Source of the DNA: Thalassia testudinum
Taxonomy: Eukaryota > Streptophyta > Magnoliopsida > Alismatales > Hydrocharitaceae
NCBI GenBank assembly: GCA_037157565.1
Contig: JAZHRO010000063.1
Span: 10,646,001 to 10,710,000 of the forward strand
DNA length: 64,000 nt
Direction of reading: 5' to 3'
Position numbers and translations under genes: made by a program. The notes under the pieces are model-generated. The model was not told where the DNA came from and made no database searches. It worked only from the letters and a program-made list of their open reading frames with translations. The number at the start of each line of letters is the position of its first letter. The stretch's first letter is position 1. This document shows positions 1 through 11,508 of this stretch, piece after piece.

Positions 1-1590
1 ATTGGATTTTGAAAAACCTGTTGTCGTAGTATGATTTGCGAAGAAATCCGTCAACAGATAAATTTACCGAAATTCGTAAGGAAATTCTGGGTCGAACACA
101 GGGATGCTATGTCAATCTAAAATATGAGATTATATTTTTTTTGTATTTTTGTTTTAGAAGCAGGATAATCACAATGGATTTGATATTAACACTGAGAGAG
201 AGAGAACAATAAGTTTGCAACTGAATATTATTTTTACAACTAGAAAGTAAGAAATGATTACAACTAGAATGCGGGAAATTCTATTCTAGAAAATAGTAAA
301 GAAGGGTGAGAGATGTTATCCTCCTCAACGGTTGCTTGGAGGATGAGTCGGATGGGACAACGCTTGGAAGACGGAGGACGAAGAACAGAGTAGGAAGAAT
401 CGGGGGCGAGGCAGGGCATCGTCGTCCTCGCGGGATCCACTTCCGGAATGAGGAGAGAACTTTGATTTTGGCTCTAAAGGAGCATCCTGGGTTTGGGACA
501 AGCTTCTTAGAGCTTTGGAGAGGGAGAGAGGTGAAGGAAGGGATGATTGCATTGTGGGGGGTGTAGGCCTTTTTATAGGTGTATAGGTTGGGGGCAAAAA
601 GGTCAATTTATGTTAAGAACATTAATGTAAGGGCCTTTAGTGACGGACGGAATTAAACGTCACTAAAGGCCTGAACGTGGGTGACGTGCAAGCGCGCCTG
701 CCGTCTCCTCTCCCACACACCTAAGTTATGCCCACGATCTCGCCTGCTTCTTCAACGTAACCGCGTGCCCATGCATGCGATGGAGTGTGCAGAAGCCTAT
801 CACCACGCGTGTATGCGCTCCTCGCCCATCCATTGCACCACGTCACCCGTGTCCGCGCCGTCTGCTTGCCATCCAACGACCTGATTTAGTTGCTCCTGCT
901 CGCACGCATTGATTTGTGGCGCAACAGGGATCGAACCTGCGCCTTGCGCTCGTGAAAGGGCGCTCGACCGCTGTGCTGCAGTTGCCGCTTTGTCGCGCTT
1001 ATGTTTTAAGCATGAGCACCCGTGGCCATTGGATTAAGATCCAACGGCCCAGATCTTGCCTCGCTCGTGCCTTCGGAGGTTGAGAAGAGGTGCTGCAGCC
1101 GATTTGGGCAACTATGATGGCGCCATGTGGCACCATCATGGTCATCCATCTTCTGTGAGTTACAGAAGGTGCCATGGATGTCAGATTGGATCGATTTTCG
1201 CATCGTTGGGTTGCAATCGTTGATCTGAACCCATCCATGCTATTGGATTTGTCATCTGAAGTGCGGATTGACACCATCTTGGCCCTTGATCTTTGACCTT
1301 CCTCGAATCATATCTGATGCTATGGAAGTTCGATTGGGGCGATCTTGGAGTCATTGTACTCCAATCGTCGCCCTGATCAGATCCGTACGATTGGATCTTT
1401 GATTCGAGGCCTCGATTAAAAGTCATCTTGTCCCTGGCCACCAAAAAGAAGAAATTGATATACAATTTGTACAATTTGACCTAAATGCATGATGATGCAT
1501 GTTATGTAATATTTGAAATGCGTGATGCTAATATGATACTAAGAACATGCATTAATACACATTTTTGGCTATTCAGATGTATGCACATCA
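1..1590 (-). repeat. AthA 3' LTR (left copy, truncated by window)
   Basis: Homologous along its length to 9909-11508. Position 4 aligns with 9941, so ~32 bp of the TG end are missing. The inner end is the CA at 1589-1590. A TATA-like CTATAAAAAGG block lies on the minus strand near 568-580. A 14-bp inverted repeat (632-645 with 658-671), a tRNA-like block (917-985) and a GATCCAAC hairpin near 1029-1050 are present. Differences from the other LTR are mostly C/T and G/A. Confidence 0.93.
917..985 (-). promoter_or_regulatory. tRNA-like A-box/B-box block in AthA 3' LTR
   Basis: On the minus strand this 69-bp block reads like a degenerate tRNA. It has an A-box-like AGCACAGCGGTCGAGCG, a perfect B box GGTTCGATCCC, a 5-bp terminal pairing (GCAAC with GTTGC) and a trailing GCGCCA. 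The T stem does not pair canonically, so a functional tRNA is unlikely. The block recurs at the equivalent place in other LTRs of this type in the window. Confidence 0.6.
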
Positions 1591-1627
1591 CACCCTCATG
1601 CCTATCTTTTGCTAGTCCCTAGCAAAA
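1591..1627 (-). promoter_or_regulatory. AthA polypurine tract and adjoining hairpin
   Basis: Read on the minus strand, a purine-rich GGCATGAGGGTG directly precedes the 3' LTR and is the expected plus-strand primer. Just upstream is a perfect hairpin with 9-bp arms TTTTGCTAG (1607-1615) and CTAGCAAAA (1619-1627) and a 3-nt loop. The same hairpin-plus-tract arrangement is found in the other Athila-like elements here. Confidence 0.8.
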
Positions 1628-3252
1628 ACTATATATTATTTATAAAAGAATTAGGTCAAATTTCCTGGGCAAAAGTTATTCTTCAACACTATGAAATTTT
1701 TATTAAGAACTTGAACTACAAAGACACAGCAATGCCCGGGTGTCTACCGAAATGCAGACCGCCTCAAGTCCTCGCCTTATTCAATGGAGGATCTTTTTCT
1801 TCTTTTCTTCTTTTCTAATTTTTTTGGATTTTTGAGTTTAGGGTTTTAGAGCAGCTTTCTATAGCCACTCAACCCACTCAAGACTCGAAGAGAACCCTAA
1901 GTTCTAAGCATCTTTGGGTGAAATGTGATAGACTCACTGATCGGCAATTAGAACGGACTTCGGGTTTCTACGCCCCTAGGTCACCTTGAAAAGAAATTCT
2001 GCCTAAAGATGTATCTATTCGACCAGTAGCTTTCTCCCTACTTTTATTTTTATGGGGTCAACACAAGGGCGAACTCAGTGTCTATCTCCCTGGCTTATTC
2101 TACTTCTCCTCTTCTTCCTAAGTGTTTTGGAATTATACGTGCATTTCATGAGTTGGGTTCCAGATAACCTACCAATGGGCTATTACCTACGATAACTTAC
2201 CAGCCATGCTCGTGCGGTGAAGTGTGACTTAATTATTTTTCTTTTCTTCTCTCCTTTTCTATTTTTTTTTTCTTTTTTCTTTTCTTTTTAGTTTTTTTTT
2301 TAAGTATGTGGCTTTCCTGATCTAAGATTTACCTAAAGGCAGCAGGAAAAGAATGGTTGCGTGACTGGGCTCTGGACAACCTACCTATGGGCTGTTACCA
2401 TGATAACTTATCAGCCATACCACCTTAGAAGGTTCATTAGCTACCTAATTTCCTTAAAAATCATTGAAAAGTGAGTCAATGTAAATAGTGTGTAGATGCT
2501 TAGACTTAAAATCCCCTCAAATCAGAGGGTGGGTTGATAAGTCGTGTACTTATCACCCCAACTTTTTTAGCCAATTTGATGTAAATTCAGAGTGGCGAGG
2601 ACTCGATAAGCAAATCCACATTTTAGTGGACACTCGGGCTGATTAAGCCCGAAGACCTGAAGGGTCTAAGTGTTCAGATCTTACTGTATTATTCCCTAAG
2701 GTTGAAAAATCCTAATACCCAATTATTCTTTCCTAATTCAATTTTTTTTTCATTTTTTTTAAAGAGAACAAAAATAAGTAGAATTTAGGAGAATTCCACA
2801 GAACTGACAAAATGATTTAGAAATGAATCCACCCCCTATGCCTAGCTGATATAATGTCCTCATTGAAAATAAAAGGCATGAAAGGAAAGGTAGAAAGTAG
2901 AAGATATCACCAGAATATGATGCTCGAGTCAGCTCTGAGTCAGACTGTACATGTGTTGAGTTTAATGCCATCAGCTAGGCGAAATCCAGCCAAAGAAATC
3001 ACAATGTTATTAGAGCAACCGTGTCTGGGATGAGTTCTAGAACAATACGATCAACAAAAGGCTTCAGACGTTGTCCATTGACTTTAAAAGAATTACCCAT
3101 CTTTGGGTTAGAGATCTGAACAACTCCATTCGAAAATATCTGATTGACGATGAACGGGCCATTCCATTTTGACCTAAGTTTGCCGGGAAAGAGCTTAAGT
3201 CGAGAATCAAAGAGCCAGACCTTCTAGTTCAGCTCAAAGCACTTGCGGGATA
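1628..3252 (-). other. AthA 3' untranslated region
   Basis: No coding sequence recognised. It holds a long T/C-rich tract (about 2225-2310; purine-rich on the transcribed strand) and a conserved internal purine motif at 2829-2865. On the minus strand the motif is an AATGAGGACAT stretch followed by GGCATAGGGGGTGG. The region is closely related to 51212-52270 in LARD-G, which supports a common family. Confidence 0.75.
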
Positions 3253-4393
3253 TCAATTGGTCATGAAGAGCTTTGGTCCGAGCTTGTAGATCTTGGCATT
3301 CTCATATGCGTCATTTCTAAGCTCCTTCAACTCAGATAGTTGGAGTTTCTTGGTCTTTCCGGCTAAACTCAAATCCAAATTACATTGCTTGATTGCCAAG
3401 AATGCCCGATGTTCAATCTCATGGGTAAATGGCACGCCTTTCCATACACCAGATGAAACAGTGACATGCTGATAGGCATTTTGTACACTGTACGATAGGC
3501 CCAAAGAGCATCCTCAAGCTTATGAGTTCAATCTTTACGATCAGGTCTAACTGTTTTCTGCATAATATTCTTTATCTCTCGATTGGTGATCTCGGCCTGT
3601 CTATTCGTCTAAGGGTGGTAAGGTGTGGAGATTCTGTGATTTACCCCATATTTTTCTAGTAAACTATGGAACTGGGCATTCGTGAAATGAGTACCACCAT
3701 CGCTGATGATGGCCCTTGGAGTCCCGAACCGACTAAAGATGTTCTTAACGAAATCGATGACCACCTTGTGGTAATTGGTTCTAGTGGGAATGGCCTCAAT
3801 CCACTTGGACACGTAATCAACAGCAACAAGAATGTACTGATGTCAAATGAAGGGAGGAAGGGTCCCATGAAGTCGATGCCCCAAACATCGAAGATTTCGA
3901 CGGGAAGAATCGGGTTTAGAGGCTTCATATCCCTCTTAGTTATGCTCCCAAGTGCCTAGCATCGGGAACACGACCTCGGGAATTCCTAGGCATCCTTGAA
4001 TAAAGACGGCCAATAGAATCTAGATTGCAAAAATTTTGCAGCTGTCTTTTTTTCGGAGAAATGTCCACCACATGCAGATGCATGGCAGAACTCAAGTATA
4101 TTTTGGAATTCATTCTACGGAACACATCAGTGAATAATCTGATCAGAGCCGATGCGATATAGTTTAGGGTCCTCACAGAAGTAATATTTGGCCTCAGATT
4201 TGAGTCTATCTCGTTGTTGCTTGGTCCAATCCTGGGGGATTTGACCAACGGCCAAATAATTTATAATGTCTGCAAACCACGGGGATTGGACACCTGATAT
4301 TGTAAGAATAGTTTCGTCCGAAAAAGTATAAGCAATCGGAATATCTGGATGAGAGGAATCACTTAGAAGTCTTGAAAGATGATCTGCCACCAC
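3253..4393 (-). pseudogene. AthA integrase (pol C-terminal part), broken
   Basis: Integrase would join the cDNA to host DNA in the nucleus. Reading right to left: the tail of RNase H (VADHLSRL, about 4390), a zinc-binding region with HASACGGHF and CSRC (about 4000-4100), then the catalytic core. The core shows WGIDFMGPF with the first Asp near 3880 and ISDGGTHFTNAQF with the second Asp near 3705. The C-terminal part resembles the usual KACHLPxxLEH region. A frameshift near 3840 separates the FMGPF segment from the SKWIEAIP segment, and stops interrupt the zinc region and the end. Family membership is clear; the gene is non-functional. Confidence 0.88.
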
Positions 4394-5629
4394 ATTCTAT
4401 GCCCCAGATTTATCTTTAATTTCAAGATCAAATTCTTGAAGCAGAAGAATCCATCGGATAAGCCAGGGTTTGGCATCCTTTTTGGCTAAGAGATGTCTTA
4501 AGGTCGAGTGGTCGGTGTAAATTATGATGTAAGACCCTAAGAGATAAGACTTGAATTTCTCCAAAGTAAATACTCCAGCTAGCAATTTCTTCTTAGTAAT
4601 AGTGTAATTCCTCTGGGCCTTGTCCAAAGTTTTGCTAGCGTAGTAAATGACAGAGCGCTTCCTATCAATCTTTTGACCCAAAACAACCCCGACCGCGTAA
4701 TCAGAAGCATCGATCATGATCTCAAATGGGGCTGTCCAAACCGGTGGATGCAACATCGGAGCACAAGTGACTGCCATTTTAAGAAAATCAAATGCCTTAG
4801 GAAATGATTTGTTAAAAACAAACGGCATATCTTTGGTGAGAAGGTTGCTCAGAGGGCGAGCATCCTTAGAGAAGTCCTTGATGAACCTTCTATAGAATTG
4901 CACATGAGCAAGAAATGATTGAATTTATTTGATAGATGTGGGAGGAGAAGGTTTAGAGATAGCATCAACCTTAGCTTTGTCAACTTCAATTCCCCGTTCA
5001 GAGATTACATGACCCAAGACAATTCCTTCTTGTGTTATGAAATGACTATTTTCCCAGCTAAGGACCAATCTTGTTTTGATGCATCTTTTAAGGATCATTT
5101 CAAGGTTAGCCAAGCAAGAATCAAACGATTCTCCGAAAATAGAGAAATCATCCATGAAGACTTCCATAAACTCTTCCACCATGTTAGAGAATATAGCTAG
5201 CATACACCTTTGAAAAGTCGCAGGTGCATTGCATAAGCCAAATGGCAATCTACAGAAAGCAAAGGTTCCGTAGGGATAGGTGAAAGTCATTTGTTCCTGA
5301 TCCTCGAGATGGATAGGGACTTGATTATATCCCGAGTAACTGTCTAGGAAACAGAAATACTTTTGCCTGACTAGTCTTTCAAGGATTTGACCAATGAAGG
5401 GCAAAGGGAAATGATCTTTTTTCGTGGCTGTGTTTAGCTTCCTATAATCGATATAGACCCACCAAGAGGAAGCTGAACGAGTTATGACAGATTCTCCTTT
5501 CTCATTAGTCACAACGGTAATCCTAGCTTTCTTGGGAACAATTTGCATGGGACTTACCCAAGGACTATCTAAGATCAGATAAATGATTCCTGCGTAGAGC
5601 CACTTAATTATTTCCTTCTTGACCACTTC
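4394..5629 (-). pseudogene. AthA reverse transcriptase and RNase H, broken by stops
   Basis: This copies element RNA to cDNA and degrades the template. The RT begins near KKEIIKWLYAG (5620). It shows YIDYRKLN, the FLDSYSGYNQ motif, LPFGLCNAPATFQ, and an intact catalytic FMDDFSIFG at about 5145-5170. RNase H follows (4400-4903) with [20 protein letters not shown] and [11 protein letters not shown]. All of it lies in the same frame as the protease. In-frame stops occur near 5627, 4922 and 4394, consistent with point decay. Length and domain order are normal for Ty3/gypsy. Confidence 0.93.
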
Positions 5630-6580
5630 TCACATATTAGGGTTTAATCTCCTCTGCATTTGGCGAGATGGGCGAGATTCATCTTCCATGAATATTCTGT
5701 GATTGCAGTAAGATGGCTCGATCCCCCTAAGGTCATGAATGGTCCAACCAATTACCTCCTTATGTTCCTTTAGGAACTTGATTAGTTTAATCTCCTGCTC
5801 CTTAGTTAATTTAGCACTGATAGTCACAGGGAGCATCTTTTGAGGTCCCAAAAACTGATATTTCAAATTCTCAGGCAATGGTTTCAGTTTGAGCTGGGGC
5901 GGGTTTAGAATGGAAGGTAAGGATGATGCTAATGAAGATTCATCAAGAGGAAGAGGTTCAAAGTCAACAAAATCAATAACCTCTTTAAAATGTGGTGGGT
6001 TTGCCACAGAGGGTTGTGGGTTAGATCCATCACAACACGAGGAACTTTTAATTGCAGAAACTGCCATACATGTTTCAATATTCAAGTTATCTTCCTCAAG
6101 TTCCTCTATAAATCCACAATCCTTAAATTTGTTAATCGCCTTAAAAATATTCAATTTCAATTTTTGATCTCCAAAGACGATTTCCATGCTTCCGCTCTCA
6201 CAGTTAATATTGACCTTAGCGATAGCTAGGAACGGATGCCCCAAAATGATGGGCGTATTCCTTAAATTCTCAGGTACATACATGTCAAGGACAAGGAAAT
6301 CTATAGGAAAATAGAATTCCTTAACCTTAACAATAACATCCTCAATAACGCCTCTCGGATTTGTGACCGAACGGTCCACTAACTACAGCGTTACTGAGGT
6401 CGGTCGAAGTTCACCTAATCTGAACTTCTTGTAAAGAGAAGTCGGAATTAGGTTAATTGATGCACCTAGATCCAGAAGTGCCCTATCAAAGGTGTAATAT
6501 CCGATGACATAAGAAATCAAAGGGGCACCTGGATCTCTCTTTTTCAGAGGAAGGTGATGCAGGATAATAGAACTAGCATG
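5630..6580 (-). pseudogene. AthA aspartic protease region
   Basis: The protease would cut the Gag-Pol polyprotein. The active-site motif reads LLDLGASINLIP with Asp at 6470-6472. This is the DLGAS variant usual in Athila protease rather than DSGA. The flap and C-terminal part follow with FPIDFLVLDM and PIILGHPFLA. An Asp/Glu-rich linker (EELEEDNLN) and a Pro-rich stretch lead to the RT. One stop interrupts the frame near 6382 (after SVTL, before the DRSV segment); the rest stays open to 5630. The domain call is secure; protein function is lost. Confidence 0.85.
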
Positions 6581-8673
6581 CTAGGAGAGTATCACTTTCC
6601 TCAGAACAGATTCCCTCGACTTACGCTTTTGTGTACATAAATCCTTTAAAAATTTAGCGTAAGATGGTATGTGTTTGGTAGTGTCGAGGAGCGGGATATT
6701 GATTTCGACATTGTTGAATATATTCAAGAGCTCATTGTTACTATCAACAGGCTTCTTCTTCCTAGGTTTAATCAAGGCCTTAGGAAAAGGAACATGAGTC
6801 AGATCTTTGGAATCAGATTCCTGAGCCTTGATTTCTTCTTCAAAGTTCTCCTTTCTCTCCTCAGGTTCTCTAGGATTTGGTAGATCAGAACAAGGTAGTT
6901 TTGCGTCCTGGGTTTGCCTTCCACTCCTCAAGGTAATAGAATTAACAGATGCATAAGGGATTGGGTCTTGGGGAGGATTAGGAAAGGTTGGAGGGGATTC
7001 ATTAGCTAGAAACCTTGGATTTGATGAAGCAGAAGAGGAAGGATCCTGCTCAACCACCTGAGCATGTGCTTGTGGGTCCCTCTGATTCCCGTACCCTTGG
7101 GCTTGATTACTCGAATTCTGTATATTACATGGGTTGGGTACGGGTTGAGATAGCAGAGATCCAGGTTGATGGGAATTAGCAATGAACCCGGTTTGTACGT
7201 TGTCCAGCAAGGTTTTCATTTGTTGCATGAGCTGGAGCATAGATCCTTGCATCTCTATCATCTGACGGTTCAAATCAGCTTACCCTACAGGTTGACGGGC
7301 ATTCCAAGCTAGCTGATTGACCTGATTTGGGGGCAGTTGAGTATAAACATGACCCTGACCCATTAGACTTTGTGGAGTATAGTTGCAGGGTCAGAATTGG
7401 GTTTGCTACCCCAGATTTTTCCAGGAGAAGTTAGGGTGGTTCCTCCAACCCAGATTATAAGCATTGGAGTAAGGGTTGGACCTAACGTTCTCCCATATAG
7501 CATAGACATCCTCATAGGGTGAGGATGGAGAGAAAGAAAGGGAGGGATCGGAGAAACTGGGATTAAAGGCCCCAGTTTGGAAACCGTGGGGTTCTGAACA
7601 ATGCTGGCTCACAGGTTGAGCTGCATTCAGTTGATTCACGAACTCCTGCCCAGAAGGAGCTCGCGAAGAATGGAATCCCAAATTCTGGGATTGAGTGGAT
7701 CGAGAATTGTTTGCAGAGTTTTCCGCCATCCACTCCTCCATCCTTTTGGTAACTAAGTCCACTTTATCCAGTTTATTACAAATCAGTTCCATATCAAATG
7801 AATGAGAGTCGTGGACTTCATTAACATTCGATCTGGGTTGTTGGGACTGGTTAAAAGTATCCATGGAGGCATGATTGATTGAATTTTCACTCATTTCCTC
7901 AAACAAATCGTGCGTGCTATCTGCATCTTTATTGAGGAAATTGCCTCTGCAAGAAGCATCCACGTAATTTCTGAGTTGCTCAGTCAACTCGTGGTAAAAG
8001 ATCTGCATGAGCTACCATTTTGGCACCTCGTGGTGTGGACACTTCTACAATAAGTTCTGGAATCGCTTTCAGGCAACATGAAACTGCTCCCCCGACCGCT
8101 AGGTGAAGGTAGTAATCACCCGTCTCAGAGCATTGGTACGTCCGACATGGAAGAATTTCTTCAGGAAAGCCGATTTCAGATCATTCCATGTCGTAATCGG
8201 CCTTCCTATAGTCCTGTACCAATGAGCAGCCTTATCCCTAAAAGAGTAGGGAAAGAGCCTCATGATCATTTACTCTTCATTCATGTTTCGTGCTTTGGTG
8301 GTCTGGACCAAAGTGGTCAAGTCCTCCAAATGCTAAAATGGGTCTTCAGAGCCAAGCCCGTGGAAATGTTTGATCAGGCTTAACACCTGGGGCTTAATTT
8401 CAACATCTCCGGCTAGAATCTGGACGTCGGGACGTTTCCCGTAATTTGAAGGATCATAAAAATCCTTCAAGGGCTGAGCACCCTGCATTCTCTAGAACCA
8501 TTCTTACATTCTTTGCATTTGTTCCAACTACCTTTGAAACATCTCCTGTGGATTCTGAGGTAGAGGAGGTTGTTGTTGGCCATGGGATCAATTTGACCAA
8601 ACTTCAATCTACGCCTCCTAGAATGATCTAATGGTTCTTCCAATCGAGGATTCAATGATCTCCTTCCAAGCAT
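6581..8673 (-). pseudogene. AthA gag, broken
   Basis: Gag forms the virus-like particle that packages element RNA. The likely start is MLGRRSLNPRLEEPLD (ATG at 8671-8673), matching the starts of the other gags here. After a frameshift near 8480 the capsid region reads LKDFYDPSNY, LIKHFHGLGSEDP, MRLFPYSFRDKAAHWY and FFHVGRTNALRRVI. The downstream part is Gln/Pro/Ser-rich (7406-8008, 6581-7273) and ends near KHIPSYAKFLKDLCTQKR, the usual Athila gag-protease junction. At least six stops interrupt it (between about 8350 and 8015, and near 7275-7405). No clear zinc knuckle is seen. Confidence 0.88.
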
Positions 8674-9908
8674 AAACTAGAAAGAGGTCGGAAGGACTGG
8701 GGATAAGGACCCTACAGCACAACAAAACAAGCCTGTCCTTAAGTTGGGTAGCCTAAGAATCTGTAGACTCTCAGAATCCATCTTAAAATTATAAACGATT
8801 TACTCTGCTTGTATCCAATCAATCCAACCAGTTAGAAGGAGGGACTGGGGAGAAGGTTCTTCTTCCGGCTTACGCCTCTGATTCCTAGTGTACCACCCAG
8901 CCGTGATCGTTTGATTCTACTCCCCTAGCTAGACATCAGATTGACTAGTATAAGTAGGTTAATCGTAAAACATCTCAATTTGGGCCCCGAAGAGCGAATC
9001 AGTCCTTAAGGCCAATGTCTACTTGATTTTACTTAGGCTTAGGATTATAGTGCTTATGGAATGTGGTGGACCCTTAAAATGGGTTGTGCCCTTAATGATC
9101 GATTGAATATGTGTGAATGCATGCACAACCAGGGTTTTCAAGTAAGATTATTTGGATGGATGGATTTTAAGGTTCAAATCTTACTTAAGTAGCTTTTAGG
9201 GTTTAGAATTAGGTGAGTTCAATCAAGCTTCAGAGGCAAACCAGATGTTCAAACATGGGTGAAGATCTTTTCTTTTTGCAATCAAAAAGTAAAGTGGAGT
9301 GCCTGGTGTTGACCTAAATTGTAAACCCTAAGGGGAAGTTACTTGATAAGTTGATTTTAGACTGAAGTGGTGTGGCTCAAACAACTCAAATAATTGACCG
9401 AAATGCACCACTGAGTTAGGCACACAAGATGATTAACCTAGATTGATTTCTACTCTCTTATGTGTTGATTTGCGTGTACTGGTTCCACAAGTCGGAATCC
9501 TAGCTGAGTAGATAAAAAATCAAGTTAGGTTATGTGCCTTGAATGTGGGTGTATGTAGTGTGTATGTTGATTTATCCCACAAGAAGTATCTTTTTGTTTT
9601 TTTTTTTTTTGCGAAGGTGAGATGAGTGGAAGTGGAAATCAAAGCATTCAAACTAATCTTAGGGTTTATGTGAACATCTAGGTTAATTGGGGTTTGAATG
9701 TGGAATGAAATCTATAGAGGGGGGAAGAATGGGGCGCACTTACAGTTGTCTTCAACTGGACTTTACTCCATTCTACCGCTTGAAGATTTCCTGTTGAGGT
9801 ACCTGCAAAACAATAGAAGAGAAAAACAAGCAAGTTAGCAAACAATAAAGTACGTGAAATGTGGAAAGAAAATTGAGAATCGTTGCCTCTCTAGCAATGG
9901 CGCCAAAA
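8674..9908 (-). other. AthA 5' leader
   Basis: Non-coding leader between the 5' LTR and gag. It has no open frame of note and a short poly-T run near 9598. Its sequence (for example GGGACTGGGGAGAAGG near 8845) is closely matched at 54000-55110 in LARD-G, showing the two elements share a leader that may include packaging signals. Confidence 0.7.
9888..9905 (-). promoter_or_regulatory. AthA primer-binding site (tRNA-Asp type)
   Basis: On the minus strand TGGCGCCATTGCTAGAGA begins 3 bp inside the 5' LTR (LTR TG at 9909). It matches the 3' end of plant tRNA-Asp, with a few decayed positions. This is typical of Athila-like elements. Confidence 0.85.
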
Positions 9909-11508
9909 TGTTGAAGTAGAAAATCGTCGCAAAAAGGAATGGATTTTGAAAAATCCGTTGTCGTAGTATGATTTGCGAGGAAATTCATCAACAGATAAAT
10001 TTATCGAAATTCATAAAGAAATTCCGAGTTGAACACAAGGAGGCTACATCGATCTAAAATCCGCGATTATATTTTTTTCTATTTTTGTTTCAGAAGAGAT
10101 AATCACAATGGATTTGATATTAACACTAAGAGAGAGTGAGAAGAATAACTTTGCAACTGAATATTATTTTTACAGCTAGAAAGCAGGAAATGATTATAGC
10201 TAGAAAGCGGGAAATTCTATTCTAGAAAGCAGTAAAGAAGGGAGAGAGATGTTATCCTCCTCGACGGTTGCTCGGGGGACGAGCCGGACGGGGCGATGCC
10301 TGGAAGACGGAGGAAGACAGAAGACGAAGAACGGAGCAGGAAGAATCGGGGGTGACGTAGGGCATCGTCTTATCGCAGGATCCACTTCCAGAATGGGGAG
10401 AGAAAACTTTGATTTTGGCTCTAAAGGAGCATCCCGGGTTTGGGACAAGCCTCTTAGAGCTTTGGAGAGGGAGAAAGGTGAAGGAAGGGATGATTGAAAT
10501 GTGGGGGACAAAGGCCTTTTTATAGGTGTAGAGGTTGGGGGCAAAAAGGTCATTTTATGTTAAGATCATTAATGCAAGGGCCTTTAGTGACGGAATTAAA
10601 CATCACTAAAGGCCTGAACATGGGCGACGTGCAAGCAAGCCCACTGTCTCCTCCTCTCCCACGCGCTTAACGTAGGCCCACGATCTCACTCGCTTCTTCT
10701 TCAGCATAACCATGCACCCATGCGTGCGATGGAGCGTGTAGAAGCATGTCATCACGCCATGTCGCCCACATCTGCGATGTCTGCTTGCCATCCAATGGTC
10801 TGATTTAGCCGCTCCCGCTCACACGCTTCAATTTGAGGTGCAGTGGGGATCGAACCTGCACCTGGTGCTCGTGAAAGGGCGCTCGATCGTTGCGCTGCAG
10901 CTGCCGCTTTATCGTGCTTATGTTTTAAGCGTGCGCACTCGTGGCCATTGGATCAAGATCCAACAACCTAGATCTTGCCTTGCCCGCTCCTTCAGAGGTT
11001 GAGAAGAGGTGTTGCAGCCAGTTTGGGCGGTTGTGTGGTGCCACGTGGCGCCATCATGGCCATCCAACTTCTGTGAGTTGCAGATAGGGCCATGGATGTC
11101 GGATTGGATCGATTTTTGCGCCATTGGGCTACGATCGTCAATTCAAACTCATTCGTATGGTTGGATTTGTCATCTGAAGTGCAGATTGACACCATCTTGG
11201 CCCTTGATCTCTGACCTTCCTCGAATTATATCTGATGCTACGGAAGTCTGATCGGGGTGATCTTGGAGTCGTTGAACTCCAATCGTCACCCTGATTAGAT
11301 CCATACGGTTGGATCTTTAATTCGAGGTCCTAATTAAAAGTCGCCCTGTCCCTGGCCACCAAAAAGAAGAAATTACTATACATTTTGTATAATTTGACCT
11401 AAATGCATGATGATGCATGTTATGCAATATTTGCAATGCGTGATGGTAATATGATACTAAGAACATGCATTAATAGATATTTTTGGCTATTCAGATGTAT
11501 GAACATCA
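9909..11508 (-). repeat. AthA 5' LTR (right copy)
   Basis: Complete 1600-bp LTR beginning TGTTGAAG on the plus strand and ending ACATCA at 11508. Transcription runs right to left. A TATA box (CTATAAAAAGG on minus) is near 10512-10524. Upstream of it lie a 12-bp inverted repeat (10579-10590 with 10603-10614), the tRNA-like block (10837-10905) and a GATCCAAC hairpin (about 10943-10968). The flank TTATG (11509-11513) should be the target duplication. Confidence 0.93.
10837..10905 (-). promoter_or_regulatory. tRNA-like A-box/B-box block in AthA 5' LTR
   Basis: Same module as at 917-985. On the minus strand a GCAGCGCAACGATCGAGCG A-box/D-arm-like stretch is followed by a perfect B box GGTTCGATCCC about 26 bases on. 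The ends pair weakly (GCAG with CTGC). The internal CCCTTTCACGAGC is identical in both LTRs. Confidence 0.6.

Larger units (their letters stand above)
1..11508 (-). mobile_element. AthA: Athila-like Ty3/gypsy retrotransposon
   Basis: Near-complete LTR retrotransposon transcribed right to left. Two ~1.6 kb LTRs flank an 8.3 kb interior ordered gag, protease, RT, RNase H, integrase, as expected for Ty3/gypsy. The primer site matches the tRNA-Asp 3' end, and the gag and protease motifs (GRRSxNP start, DLGAS protease) are of the Athila type. The left LTR lacks about 30 bp of its outer end because the window begins inside it. The 5 bp after the right end are TTATG; the matching target duplication lies outside the window. 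Gag, protease, RT and RNase H lie mostly in one reading frame interrupted by nonsense codons; integrase has a frameshift near 3840. The element is inactive. Confidence 0.93.

Noticed and set aside
917..985. A functional tRNA gene
   Set aside because: A and B boxes fit, but the T and anticodon stems do not pair properly and the block repeats in several LTRs; treated as tRNA-like only.
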